From: Streptomyces sp. Je 1-79
GTDB taxonomy: Bacteria > Actinomycetota > Actinomycetes > Streptomycetales > Streptomycetaceae
Length of the DNA stretch: 64,000 nt
NCBI RefSeq assembly: GCF_025195125.1
Contig: NZ_JAMGSL010000010.1
Span: 246,334-310,333, forward strand
Direction of reading: 5' to 3'
Part shown: piece after piece, positions 8,285-18,126 of the stretch
Numbering within the stretch: position 1 is the stretch's first letter
Layout: the number at the start of each line of letters is the position of its first letter
Notes under the pieces: generated by a model
What the model saw: only the letters and a program-made list of their open reading frames with translations
Databases searched by the model: none
Told to the model about the DNA's origin: nothing
Position numbers and translations under genes: made by a program

Positions 8285-8965
8285 GTGGAAGACGTGGCGG
8301 ACAGAGTGCGCGTGGTCATCGCCGAGGATTCGGTGCTGCTCCGTGAGGGCCTGACCCGGCTGCTGACGGACCGGGGGCACGATGTCGTCGCCGGGGTGGG
8401 CGACGGAGAGGCGCTGGTCAAGACCGTCGCCGGGCTCGCGGGCGAGGGCGCGCTGCCCGATGTGGTCGTGGCGGACGTACGGATGCCCCCGACCCACACG
8501 GACGAGGGCGTCCGGGCGGCGGTGCGGCTGCGCAAGGAGTACCCCGGGGTCGGGGTGCTGGTTCTGTCGCAGTACGTGGAGGAGCAGTACGCCACCGAAC
8601 TGCTGGCCGGTTCCAGCCGGGGCGTCGGCTATCTCCTGAAGGACCGGGTCGCCGAGGTCCGCGAGTTCGTGGACGCCGTGGTCCGGGTGGCCCGGGGCGG
8701 TACGGCGCTGGACCCCGAGGTCGTGCAGCAGCTGCTCGGCCGGAGCCGTAAGCAGGACGTCCTGGCGAACCTGACCCCGCGCGAACGCGAGGTCCTCGGT
8801 CTGATGGCCGAGGGGCGGACGAACTCCGCGATCGCGAAACAGCTGGTGGTGAGCGACGGCGCGGTGGAGAAGCACATCAGCAACATCTTCCTGAAGCTGG
8901 GCCTGTCACCGAGTGAGGGGGATCACCGTCGGGTACTCGCGGTGTTGACCTACCTCAATTCCTGA
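8285..8965 (+). CDS. NarL/FixJ-family response regulator
   Basis: A 226-residue regulator. The receiver domain spans about residues 7-130, with the acidic pair near E14/D15, phosphoacceptor D64 in VVVADVRMPP, and the lysine of YLLKDRV. The LuxR-type helix-turn-helix (about 160-225) begins with LTPREREVLGLMAEG and contains NSAIAKQLVVSDGAVEKH. The GTG at 8285 is weakly supported; a GTG at 8294 would remove three residues. It lies 213 bp after the second kinase in the same direction, so it may have its own promoter. It is the only regulator next to the two kinases. Confidence 0.92.
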   Translation: MEDVADRVRVVIAEDSVLLREGLTRLLTDRGHDVVAGVGDGEALVKTVAGLAGEGALPDVVVADVRMPPTHTDEGVRAAVRLRKEYPGVGVLVLSQYVEEQYATELLAGSSRGVGYLLKDRVAEVREFVDAVVRVARGGTALDPEVVQQLLGRSRKQDVLANLTPREREVLGLMAEGRTNSAIAKQLVVSDGAVEKHISNIFLKLGLSPSEGDHRRVLAVLTYLNS

Positions 8966-8969
8966 CGAG

Positions 8970-8984
8970 CTGACACTCTGTCAG
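8970..8984. terminator. Small inverted repeat after the response regulator gene
   Basis: CTGACA and TGTCAG flank a 3-nt loop, just after the stop at 8965. It is a weak terminator candidate or a binding site for the downstream kor genes. The stem is short and there is no T-run. Confidence 0.25.
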
Positions 8985-9235
8985 ATATCGGCGATCGGAC
9001 CTACGACCGAAGAACGAGCGGAACGCGACTTTCCGGAAAGCTCTGGGGGGCGACAGAACGTGACGATCCATGGCAAAAAGTCATCTCAAAACGAGGTCCA
9101 CGATGCGAGAAGTCCCGGGGAGGGCCTCCTTACCGTCGTAGGGTGGGCCACGGGGCCGGCCGGTTCGCCGACCGCTCCCCGAGCCTTCTCCCGCCTGTGG
9201 CGGAGAGACCCTTGCCGCGAGGGAGGTCCAGTTCA

Positions 9236-11165
9236 GTGACCAGCCAGGTCAGTAGCGAGGCCGGTGAGGCCCTGGTCGGGGAGCAGCGCAGCGCCGCCCC
9301 GACGGCCCGCCACGGCGACGAGAAGGAAGTCCGCCGACTCGATCGGGTGATCATCCGGTTCGCCGGCGACTCCGGTGACGGAATGCAGCTGACGGGTGAC
9401 CGGTTCACCTCCGAGACGGCGTCCTTCGGGAACGACCTCTCGACGCTGCCGAACTTCCCGGCCGAGATCAGGGCCCCCGCCGGCACGCTGCCCGGTGTCT
9501 CCTCGTTCCAGCTGCACTTCGCGGACCACGACATCCTGACGCCGGGCGACGCCCCGAACGTGCTGGTCGCGATGAACCCCGCCGCGCTCAAGGCCAACAT
9601 CGACGACGTGCCGCGGGGCAGCGAGATCATCGTCAACACGGACGAGTTCGCCAAACGCGCCATGGCCAAGGTCGGCTACGCCACCTCGCCGCTGGAGGAC
9701 GGTTCGCTCTCCGGCTACCGGGTCCACCCGGTGCCGCTGACGACGCTGACGATCGAGGCGCTGAAGGAGTTCGGCCTGTCCCGGAAGGAGGCCGAGCGCT
9801 CGAAGAACATGTTCGCGCTCGGGCTGCTCTCCTGGATGTACCACCGGCCGACCGAGGGCACCGAGACCTTCCTGCGCCAGAAGTTCGCGAAGAAGCCGCA
9901 GATCGCCGAGGCGAACGTGGCCGCGTTCCGCGCCGGCTGGAACTTCGGCGAGACGACCGAGGACTTCGCCGTCTCCTACGAGGTCGCCCCGGCCACCCAG
10001 GCGTTCCCCACCGGTACGTACCGGAACATCTCCGGGAACCTGGCCCTGTCGTACGGCCTGATCGCCGCCTCCCGCCAGGCGGACCTGCCGCTCTACCTCG
10101 GCTCGTACCCGATCACACCGGCCTCGGACATCCTGCACGAGCTCAGCCGGCACAAGAACTTCGGCGTCCGCACCTTCCAGGCCGAGGACGAGATCGCCGG
10201 TATCGGCGCCGCGCTCGGCGCGGCCTTCGGCGGCTCGCTCGCCGTCACCACCACCTCCGGCCCCGGTGTGGCGCTCAAGTCCGAGACGATCGGCCTCGCG
10301 GTCTCCCTGGAGCTGCCGCTGCTCATCGTGGACATCCAGCGCGGCGGCCCGTCGACCGGGCTGCCCACCAAGACCGAGCAGGCCGACCTGCTCCAGGCGA
10401 TGTACGGCCGCAACGGCGAGGCCCCGGTGCCGGTCGTGGCGCCGAGGACGCCCGCCGACTGCTTCGACGCGGCCGTCGAGGCCGCCCGGATCGCCCTCAC
10501 GTACCGCACACCGGTCTTCCTGCTCTCCGACGGCTACCTCGCCAACGGCTCCGAGCCCTGGCGCATCCCGGACATCGACGAACTCCCGGACCTGCGGGTC
10601 CAGTTCGCCACCGGGCCGAACCAGGAGCAGGAGGACGGCACCGAGGTCTTCTGGCCGTACAAGCGCGACCCGCGGACCCTCGCGCGGCCGTGGGCCGTGC
10701 CCGGCACCCCCGGGCTCGAACACCGCATCGGCGGCATCGAGAAGCAGGACGGCACCGGCAACATCAGCTACGACCCGGCCAACCACGACTTCATGGTCCG
10801 CACCCGGCAGGCCAAGGTCGACGGCATCGACGTCCCGGACATCGAGGTCGACGACCCGGCCGGCGCGAAGACCCTCGTGCTGGGCTGGGGCTCCACCTAC
10901 GGGCCGATCACGGCGGCCGTCCGCCGGCTGCGCGCCGCCGGACACCCCATCGCCCAGGCCCATCTGCGCCACCTGAACCCCTTCCCGAAGAACCTCGGCC
11001 AGGTGCTGAAGCGGTACGACAAGGTCGTCGTCCCGGAGATGAACCTCGGCCAGCTCGCCATGCTCGTCCGGGCGAAGTACCTCGTCGACGCCCGCTCGTA
11101 CACCCAGGTCAACGGCATGCCGTTCAAGGCCGAGCAGCTCGCTTCGGCGCTCAAGGAGGCCATCG

Positions 11166-11173
<8 letters not shown>
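9236..11173 (+). CDS. korA: 2-oxoacid:ferredoxin oxidoreductase, fused gamma-alpha subunit
   Basis: A 645-residue subunit. The gamma domain opens with FAGDSGDGMQLTGDRF (about residues 42-57), and the alpha (pyrimidine-binding) domain from about 260 contains YPITPASDILHELS and a conserved ETIGLAVSLELPL region. It would oxidatively decarboxylate a 2-oxoacid (2-oxoglutarate is the usual substrate of this actinobacterial type) to an acyl-CoA, reducing ferredoxin. The GTG at 9236 follows a GGGAGG ribosome-binding site with 9-nt spacing. Its end overlaps korB by 8 nt, so the pair is translationally coupled. Substrate is by family analogy. Confidence 0.92.
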
Positions 11174-12218
<1,045 letters not shown>

Positions 12219-12230
12219 CACCGGCGGTAC

Positions 12231-12272
12231 GGGTGAGGGGCGCGGCCGCGCGAGGGGCCGCGCCCCTCACCC
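12231..12272. terminator. Bidirectional terminator hairpin between korB and the kinase gene
   Basis: A perfect 17-bp stem: GGGTGAGGGGCGCGGCC at 12231-12247 pairs with 12256-12272 across an 8-nt loop. It sits between convergent genes. The right arm overlaps the stop codon of the minus-strand gene ending at 12267. Confidence 0.8.
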
Positions 12273-14483
12273 CTTCTTCCAGCGCTTCTTCTCGTCGTCC
12301 GCCGCCTTCTCGAACTGGCCGAGGAAGCGCGGGGAGCCGCTCTCGACCCGGTACAGGAAAAGCTCCTTGTTGTACCGGAACATCATCACGTTCTTCTCCT
12401 CGAACCCGTACTGCTTCGCGAGCCCCTGGAACGTGAACGTCCGCATCGCCCCGCGTACGGCGATCCGCGCGACGGCCAGGTTCTGTTTCGACACCAGATC
12501 CGTCATGCGCTCGGCCAGGCCCGTCACCACGTCGTACGCCTCCACCGCGAACCGGTCGACCGGCGCCGTGCCCGCGAGGCCCCAGCGCCTGCGGTAGGCG
12601 GCCGTGAAGTTCCTGGCGGCGGGCAGCTTCGCCGGATCGACGAAGGTGGTGCCGAAGTACCAGCCCTCGGCCGCCTCCGGGCCCGCGACGGAGAGGAACT
12701 CCGGCCCCAGCGCGTACTCGACGCCGCCGCAGAGACCTGCGTAGCCCTGCTGCTTCAGCTCCTTGGCGCAGAGGCCGGCGCGGCGTGGGGAGACGCCCGC
12801 GTAGAGCACGATGCCGGGGCGGGCGGCGAGGACCTCGCGCACCACCGGCCCGAAGTCGTCCTCCGCCGCCCCGATCTGGTGGACGGTCACCGACTCGCCC
12901 ACCGCGCTCATGGTGGTCTGCACGGAGTTGGCCGTACGCCAGCCGTAGTCGCCCGCCGCCCGGTCCTGCGCCACGGCCGTCCGCCTGGCTCCGCGCACGA
13001 GGGCGACGCTGGTGACGGGCAGTTGCAGCATGTCGTGGTGGACACGCATCTCGCGGTAGACGGGGTTGACGTTCGCACCGGCGAGGTCGCCCTGGTCGAT
13101 GCCGACGGCGACGGTCGCGAGGACGAGCGTGCCGGCGATGTACGTGTCGGCCGCGGCGACCACGGTCTCGCGGGTGGTGGGGCCGATCACGGCCATGACG
13201 GTCCGGTCGGCGACGAACTCCCGTGCCACGGCACCGGCCCGGCGCGGGTCGCCCTCGTCGTCCCGTGCCTTCACCGCCAGGTCGAAGGGCCGGTCGGAGC
13301 GGGCGTTGAAGGTCTCGGCGGCGAGCCGCGCCCCGCGTTCCTGGGCGCGCCCGTCGGCTGCGCGGGGGCCACTCAGGTCGGTCTGGACACCGATCGTGTA
13401 CGTGGGCAGGTTCGCGGGCGGCCCCCCGGTGCCCGACCCCGTGCCGCCGGTCGCGGGGTCGCCGTTGACGAGCCAGGCCGTCAGCCCGCCGGCCCCGGCG
13501 ACGGCGGCCGCGGACCCGAGCGCCAGGAAGCGCCGCCGGGACGGCGAGGTGCGGGCCGGGTCGTCGGTCGGGACCAGGACGGTCGGCTCCGCCACGGGCA
13601 GGTCCAGGGCCCGCGTGGAGCGTTCGGCGATCAGCGCGGGCAGCCCGGGCGGAAGCCAGTCGTCCGCGGGCCCGTCGGCCGCGCCGAGCCGGGCCCGTAC
13701 CTCCACCGCCGTCGGCCGGTCGGCGGGGTCCTTGGCCAGACACGCGGTCACCAGGGGCAGCAGCACCTGCGGTACGCCGTCGAGGTCGGGCTCCTCGTGG
13801 ACCGTGCGGTACACGACCGCGGCCACCCCTCCCGTACCGAAGGGCCGCCGGCCCGTCGCCGCGTAGGCGAGCACACAGCCCAGCGAGAAGACGTCGCTCG
13901 GCGGGCCGACCTCCCCGGCGCCGGCGGCGCGGGCCTGCTCGGGGGCGAGGAAGCCGGGCGTGCCGATCATCACGTCGGTGGCGGTGAGGGCGGTGGCCCC
14001 GGCCGACCGGGCGATGCCGAAGTCGATCAGGCGCGGCCCGTCGAGGGCGAGGAGGACGTTCCCCGGCTTGACGTCCCGGTGGACGAGGCCGGCCTCGTGC
14101 ATGTCCGCGAGCGCGTCGGCGAGCCGCGCGCCCAGGGCCCGCACGCTCGGCTCGGGCAGGGCGAGGTGGAGGCCCACGGCCTCGGCGAGGGAGGGGCCCG
14201 GCACGAACTCGGTGGCCAGCCACGGCTCCCGGGCCTCCGGGTCGGAGCCTAGGACACGGACCACCCAGCGGCCGGTGATCCGCTCGGCGGCCCGGGCCTC
14301 CCGCCGGAACCGCTCCCGGAAGCCGGGGTCGGCGGCGTGCTCGGCGCGGATCAGCTTGAGCGCGGCGAGTGCGCCGCCTCCGGAGCGGGCGAGATAGACC
14401 ACGCCCATGCCGCCGGCGCCGAGCCGGCCGAGCAGGCGGTATCCGGCGATCGCCGAGGGATCGGCGGGACGGAGGGGCTTCAC
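12267..14483 (-). CDS. Ser/Thr protein kinase fused to an extracytoplasmic type-1 binding-protein domain
   Basis: A 738-residue protein. The kinase domain is about 12-275: glycine loop GRLGAGGMG, K43, catalytic HRDVKPGN with D137, DFG at 154-156, and a GTPGFLAPEQ activation segment. Next comes a twin-arginine motif, SRRRFLALG (315-323), leading into a hydrophobic segment (about 320-339), and then a type-1 periplasmic binding domain of the branched-chain amino-acid receptor type (about 361-738). The topology implies a cytoplasmic kinase with an outside sensor. The GTG at 14483 lies 3 nt after the stop of the paralogous gene upstream, so they are co-transcribed. The ligand is unknown. Confidence 0.9.
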   Translation of the reverse strand: MKPLRPADPSAIAGYRLLGRLGAGGMGVVYLARSGGGALAALKLIRAEHAADPGFRERFRREARAAERITGRWVVRVLGSDPEAREPWLATEFVPGPSLAEAVGLHLALPEPSVRALGARLADALADMHEAGLVHRDVKPGNVLLALDGPRLIDFGIARSAGATALTATDVMIGTPGFLAPEQARAAGAGEVGPPSDVFSLGCVLAYAATGRRPFGTGGVAAVVYRTVHEEPDLDGVPQVLLPLVTACLAKDPADRPTAVEVRARLGAADGPADDWLPPGLPALIAERSTRALDLPVAEPTVLVPTDDPARTSPSRRRFLALGSAAAVAGAGGLTAWLVNGDPATGGTGSGTGGPPANLPTYTIGVQTDLSGPRAADGRAQERGARLAAETFNARSDRPFDLAVKARDDEGDPRRAGAVAREFVADRTVMAVIGPTTRETVVAAADTYIAGTLVLATVAVGIDQGDLAGANVNPVYREMRVHHDMLQLPVTSVALVRGARRTAVAQDRAAGDYGWRTANSVQTTMSAVGESVTVHQIGAAEDDFGPVVREVLAARPGIVLYAGVSPRRAGLCAKELKQQGYAGLCGGVEYALGPEFLSVAGPEAAEGWYFGTTFVDPAKLPAARNFTAAYRRRWGLAGTAPVDRFAVEAYDVVTGLAERMTDLVSKQNLAVARIAVRGAMRTFTFQGLAKQYGFEEKNVMMFRYNKELFLYRVESGSPRFLGQFEKAADDEKKRWKKG

Positions 14484-14486
14484 GGC

Positions 14487-16715
14487 TCAGACCCGTCTGT
14501 TCTTCGGAGGCCCGGCGGGGGCGAACTCCAGTGGCTTGAAACGGCCGTTCTCCACCGTGTAGATGAAGGTGCCGACCGTCGCCGAGCTCAGGCTGCCGTA
14601 CTCGGGGTCGAAGGCGTAGTCGCCCATGACGCCCTTGTACGTGACCTTGCGCAGGATCGTCGTCATTGCGGTGCGGTCGACGGCCTTTCCGCCCTTGACG
14701 ATCTTCTCGACCTCCTGGAGCAGCAGGTTGACCGCGTCGAAGGACTCTCCCGTGTAGTAGGCGGGGGCCGCGCCGTACCGCTTGCGGTGTGCGGCGACGA
14801 AGGCGGACGCCTCCTTGCGGGTCGCGGGGTCGACGACCGGCGCGCCGAGGATCCAGCCCTCAGCGGCCTCCCCCGCCTCCGCCAGGAAGCGCGGCCCGAA
14901 GACGTGCTGTCCGCTGGCCTTCATGCCGGTGAAGCCGAGTTCGTCCAGGGCCCGGGCGGCCAGGACGGCGCTCGGGGTGAGGCCGCAGTGGACGTACGCG
15001 TCCATGCCCTCCGCGATCATCTCGCCGAGCACGCGCTTGTAGTCGGTGGTGGTGCCGGGGACGACGCGGGGGACGGGGGCGACCTTCCCCTGCCGGAAGG
15101 CGAAGTTGGCTCCGCCGATGTACTGCCAGGCGTAGGTGTCGTCGGTCCGCTCCTGGAGGATGCCCGGCCGGACGCTGCCGGTCTTGTTCAGGACGTAGTA
15201 GGCGACGTGGGTGCCCGCGATGGCGTGCTGGGGGCAGGCCTGGAGCACCGAGAGTCCCTGGCCGGTCGCCCGGTTGGTCAGCAGGTTCAGCCCGGCGGAG
15301 ACCGTGATCAGCGGCAGGCGTGCCTCGTCGTACGCGGGGAGGGCGGCCAGCCCCGTGTAGTCGGAGGTCGGCCCGAGGACACCGAGGACGTCGGGGTCGC
15401 CGGTGAGGACGCGGGCGGCGGCCAGGGCCCTGCGATCGTCCCCGCCGTCGTCGGAGACCGTGACTTCGAGGGTGAAAGGCTTGTCCGCGCGGGCGTTGAA
15501 CCGCTCGACCGCGAGTCGGGCGCCACGTTCCTGCGCACGGCCGATGTCCTTGGCCGGACCGGTCAGGTCGGCCTGGACGCCGATGATCCAGCGCCGCTTC
15601 CCCCCGGGAGTGGCGGCCTTCCGGCCCTTGTCGTCGTCCCGCAGCGCGGCCCAGGCTCCGACGCCGCCTCCCGCGGCGAGGACGGCGCCACCGGAGGCGA
15701 GGAGCAGGAACCTCCTTCGACTGGGGGGCGCTTGGCCGCCGCCCTCGGACGCGCCGAGCCGGGTGGCGTCGATCTCGGGCAGGGCGAGCATCGCCGCGGA
15801 ACGCTCGGCGATGGTCCGGACGACCGGGGCGGGCAGCCAGTCGGCGGGCGCGCCGGGGGTGTCCTCCGTGAGGCGGTCGGCGATCTCCTCGGCGGTGGGC
15901 CGCGGCGCCGGGTCCTTGGCGAGGCAGGCGCGCAGAAGGTCCAGGAGTCCGTCCGGTACGCCGGCGAGGTCGGGCTCGTCGTGGACCGTGCGGTACAGCA
16001 GGGCGTCGACGGCCCCCGTGCCGAAGGGCGGGCGGCCGGTGGCCGCGTGGGCGAGGAGGCAGCCGAGGGCGAAGACGTCGCTGGGCGGGCCGATCGCGGC
16101 CGCGCGGGCCTCGGCCTGTTCGGGGGCGAGGAATCCGGGGGTGCCGACGACCATGTCGGTGGAGGTGAGCGCGGTCTCCCCGGTCGTCCGCGCGATGCCG
16201 AAGTCGATCAGGCGCGGCCCGTCGACGGCGAGGAGGACGTTGCCCGGCTTGACGTCCCGGTGGACGAGTCCGGCCGCGTGGACGGCGGCGAGCGCCCGGG
16301 CGAGGGCGCCGCCGAGGATCCGTACGCTCCGCTCCGGCAGCGGGCCGTGGGCGGCCACGGCCTCGCCGAGCGAGGGCCCGGGGACGAAGGCGGTCGCCAT
16401 CCACGGCTCGGGGGCGTCCGGGTCGGCGCCCGTGACGGGGACGGCCCAGGGGCTGGAGACCCGGCGGGCGGCCTCGACCTCGCGGCGGAAGCGGGCCCGG
16501 AAGTCGGCCTGGTCGGCCTGGTCGGCGTGGGTGACCTTCACGGCGGCGAGTTCGCCGTTGTCCGTACGGCCGAGGTAGACGACGCCCATGCCGCCGGCGC
16601 CGAGCCGGCCGAGCAGCCGGTAGCCGGCGATCGACGACGGGTCGGAGGGCAGCAGCGGCTGGAGGGCGGCGGGCCGGGGAGCGGACGGGGGGACGGGCGG
16701 GGCTGCGGGGCTCAC
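14487..16715 (-). CDS. Ser/Thr protein kinase fused to an extracytoplasmic type-1 binding-protein domain (paralogue)
   Basis: A 742-residue protein with the same architecture as its downstream neighbour. The kinase is about 29-285 with K60, HRDVKPGN (D154), DFG 171-173 and GTPGFLAPEQ. A twin-arginine motif SRRRFLLLA (332-340) precedes a hydrophobic segment (about 337-358), and the binding-protein domain spans about 376-742 (IIGVQADLTGP at its start). The GTG at 16715 overlaps the lipoprotein stop as GTGA. The binding domains of the two kinases differ clearly, so they probably sense different ligands. Both kinase domains keep all catalytic residues. Confidence 0.9.
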   Translation of the reverse strand: MSPAAPPVPPSAPRPAALQPLLPSDPSSIAGYRLLGRLGAGGMGVVYLGRTDNGELAAVKVTHADQADQADFRARFRREVEAARRVSSPWAVPVTGADPDAPEPWMATAFVPGPSLGEAVAAHGPLPERSVRILGGALARALAAVHAAGLVHRDVKPGNVLLAVDGPRLIDFGIARTTGETALTSTDMVVGTPGFLAPEQAEARAAAIGPPSDVFALGCLLAHAATGRPPFGTGAVDALLYRTVHDEPDLAGVPDGLLDLLRACLAKDPAPRPTAEEIADRLTEDTPGAPADWLPAPVVRTIAERSAAMLALPEIDATRLGASEGGGQAPPSRRRFLLLASGGAVLAAGGGVGAWAALRDDDKGRKAATPGGKRRWIIGVQADLTGPAKDIGRAQERGARLAVERFNARADKPFTLEVTVSDDGGDDRRALAAARVLTGDPDVLGVLGPTSDYTGLAALPAYDEARLPLITVSAGLNLLTNRATGQGLSVLQACPQHAIAGTHVAYYVLNKTGSVRPGILQERTDDTYAWQYIGGANFAFRQGKVAPVPRVVPGTTTDYKRVLGEMIAEGMDAYVHCGLTPSAVLAARALDELGFTGMKASGQHVFGPRFLAEAGEAAEGWILGAPVVDPATRKEASAFVAAHRKRYGAAPAYYTGESFDAVNLLLQEVEKIVKGGKAVDRTAMTTILRKVTYKGVMGDYAFDPEYGSLSSATVGTFIYTVENGRFKPLEFAPAGPPKNRRV

Positions 16716-17533
16716 GACTGGACCTCCAGCTCGTCCTCGGCGCGGCTGACCATGGCGACGAGGGCATGGACCTGGGCGCTGTCGACCTCTTTGGCGATGT
16801 GACCGGCCGCGCCCTTGACGACGGCGGCGACGGTGACCTGCCCGACGCGGGACTGGTACCAGGAGTACGTCTGCTCGCCCTTGACGGAGTCGTTGACGTA
16901 GGTCCCCGCCTCCCGGAGCGAGTCCACGGCGGTGAAGTTGCCGCCGACGCCGAAGGGGCTGCCGAGGGAGAGCAGGCCGGTGATCCGCTCCCCGTCGCGC
17001 AGTCGCTGCTCGGGGCAGCGGAGCGCCTCCTCCAGGGTCTCGGCCATCTCCCAGTCGGCGTCCGTCTCGGTGCGGTGCACGGTGACGGTCGCGGAGACCC
17101 GGAGCGCTCCCCTGCCCTCCTGGGCGGGGACCTCGCTGTAGGCGGTGACGCTGTAGAGCACCGTCCGCGGGCGGGTTCCGGTCTCCCAGGTGCACCGCTC
17201 ACCGAGGACGGGCCAGTAGTCGTCGGCGCTGAGGTGCGGGGTGCGCTTGACGTAGTCCCCGCCCCAGGAGTCGGGGCCCGCGACGATCGCGAGGGCGAGC
17301 CGCTTGGCGTCGGCCTCGGTCCTGGGCGCCCTCTTCGGGTCCGCGGTGAAGGCCAGCCTCGACGGTGTCGGCAGGGGCTCCGCGGACGACGTTCCGCTCG
17401 GCCCCGGGGTCGCACTCCCCTTGTTCCCGGGGCTCTCGCCCTCGTCGCCCGGGCCGGAACAGCCCGTCAGGATCACGCCGCAGGCCAGTAGTCCCCCGCA
17501 GGCGCGCAGCACTCTTCGGTACCCGTACGGCAC
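16712..17533 (-). CDS. Secreted lipoprotein of unknown function
   Basis: A 273-residue protein with a signal peptide ending in the lipobox LTGC (residues about 22-25 of the chosen frame), then a Ser/Pro/Gly-rich linker (about 28-60). It is followed by a folded-looking domain rich in aromatic residues and containing DSWGGDY, RCTWETG and TYSWYQSRVGQVTV. I chose the GTG at 17533, which has GGGGGA 4-6 nt upstream; an in-frame GTG at 17548 lacks a ribosome-binding site. First gene of a three-gene operon with the two sensor kinases, so it may be an accessory surface factor. I do not recognise the family. Confidence 0.75.
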   Translation of the reverse strand: MPYGYRRVLRACGGLLACGVILTGCSGPGDEGESPGNKGSATPGPSGTSSAEPLPTPSRLAFTADPKRAPRTEADAKRLALAIVAGPDSWGGDYVKRTPHLSADDYWPVLGERCTWETGTRPRTVLYSVTAYSEVPAQEGRGALRVSATVTVHRTETDADWEMAETLEEALRCPEQRLRDGERITGLLSLGSPFGVGGNFTAVDSLREAGTYVNDSVKGEQTYSWYQSRVGQVTVAAVVKGAAGHIAKEVDSAQVHALVAMVSRAEDELEVQS

Positions 17534-17617
17534 GATTCCCCCACGCACGCTCACACTTGCCCCCAGTGGTGAGCAGATCGTACGCCGTGCCGGGTCCAAC
17601 CCGCCCCGGTTACAACA

Positions 17618-18028
17618 TCATTGAGGCGATCCCGTAGCCGTCTCGCGACGTGCCTCGTCGTAGCGGGCGCGGGACTCCTGGACCGCCGGGACGCGGGCGT
17701 CGGTCCAGCGGGCCAGCTCCCAGACGCGGCCCGCGGCCTCCTCGCCCAGTTCGGTGAGGCTGTAGTCGACGCGGGGCGGGATGACCGGCTTGGCGTCGCG
17801 GTGGACGAAGCCGTCGCGCTCCAGGGTCTGGAGCGTCTGGGTGAGCATCTTCTCGCTGACCCGGCCGACCCGGCGGCGCAGCTCGCTGAAGCGGTACGAG
17901 CGCTCCCGGAGGGCGATCAGGATCAGGACGCCCCACCGGCTGGTGACGTGCTCCAGGACGAGCCGGGCGGGGCAGGTCGCACCGTCGACGTCCGCCAGCA
18001 GGCTCTTCGACTCTTCACTTACTTCCAT
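17618..18028 (-). CDS. HxlR-family winged-helix regulator
   Basis: A 136-residue HxlR/DUF24 regulator. The winged helix spans about 20-110 and includes YRFSELRRRVGRVSEKMLTQ and the wing HRDAKPVIPPRVDYSLTELG. C19 lies 13 residues before W32, the position of the redox- or quinone-sensing cysteine in YodB/QorR-type members. The gene is divergent from an NmrA-like oxidoreductase across 98 bp that contains a palindrome, the classic arrangement for an electrophile- or quinone-responsive repressor and its target. Confidence 0.9.
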   Translation of the reverse strand: MEVSEESKSLLADVDGATCPARLVLEHVTSRWGVLILIALRERSYRFSELRRRVGRVSEKMLTQTLQTLERDGFVHRDAKPVIPPRVDYSLTELGEEAAGRVWELARWTDARVPAVQESRARYDEARRETATGSPQ

Positions 18029-18044
18029 ACCAGCACCTTACTTC

Positions 18045-18058
18045 AAAGTGGGTACTTT
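18045..18058. promoter_or_regulatory. Candidate HxlR operator
   Basis: The inverted repeat AAAGTGGGTACTTT has 5-bp arms and a 4-bp centre. It lies 17 nt upstream of the HxlR start and 69 nt upstream of the SDR start, in the shared divergent promoter region. Confidence 0.5.
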
Positions 18059-18126
18059 CCCAAGGTTAGTGCCTCCCGTACGGTGAGTACATCGCCCACC
18101 GCACCCCACGGGAGAAGGAACCACCC

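Noticed and set aside
16712..17533. Anti-sigma factor or PASTA-type partner for the kinases
   Set aside because: No PASTA, zinc-binding or anti-sigma motif is visible in the lipoprotein. The function was left open.
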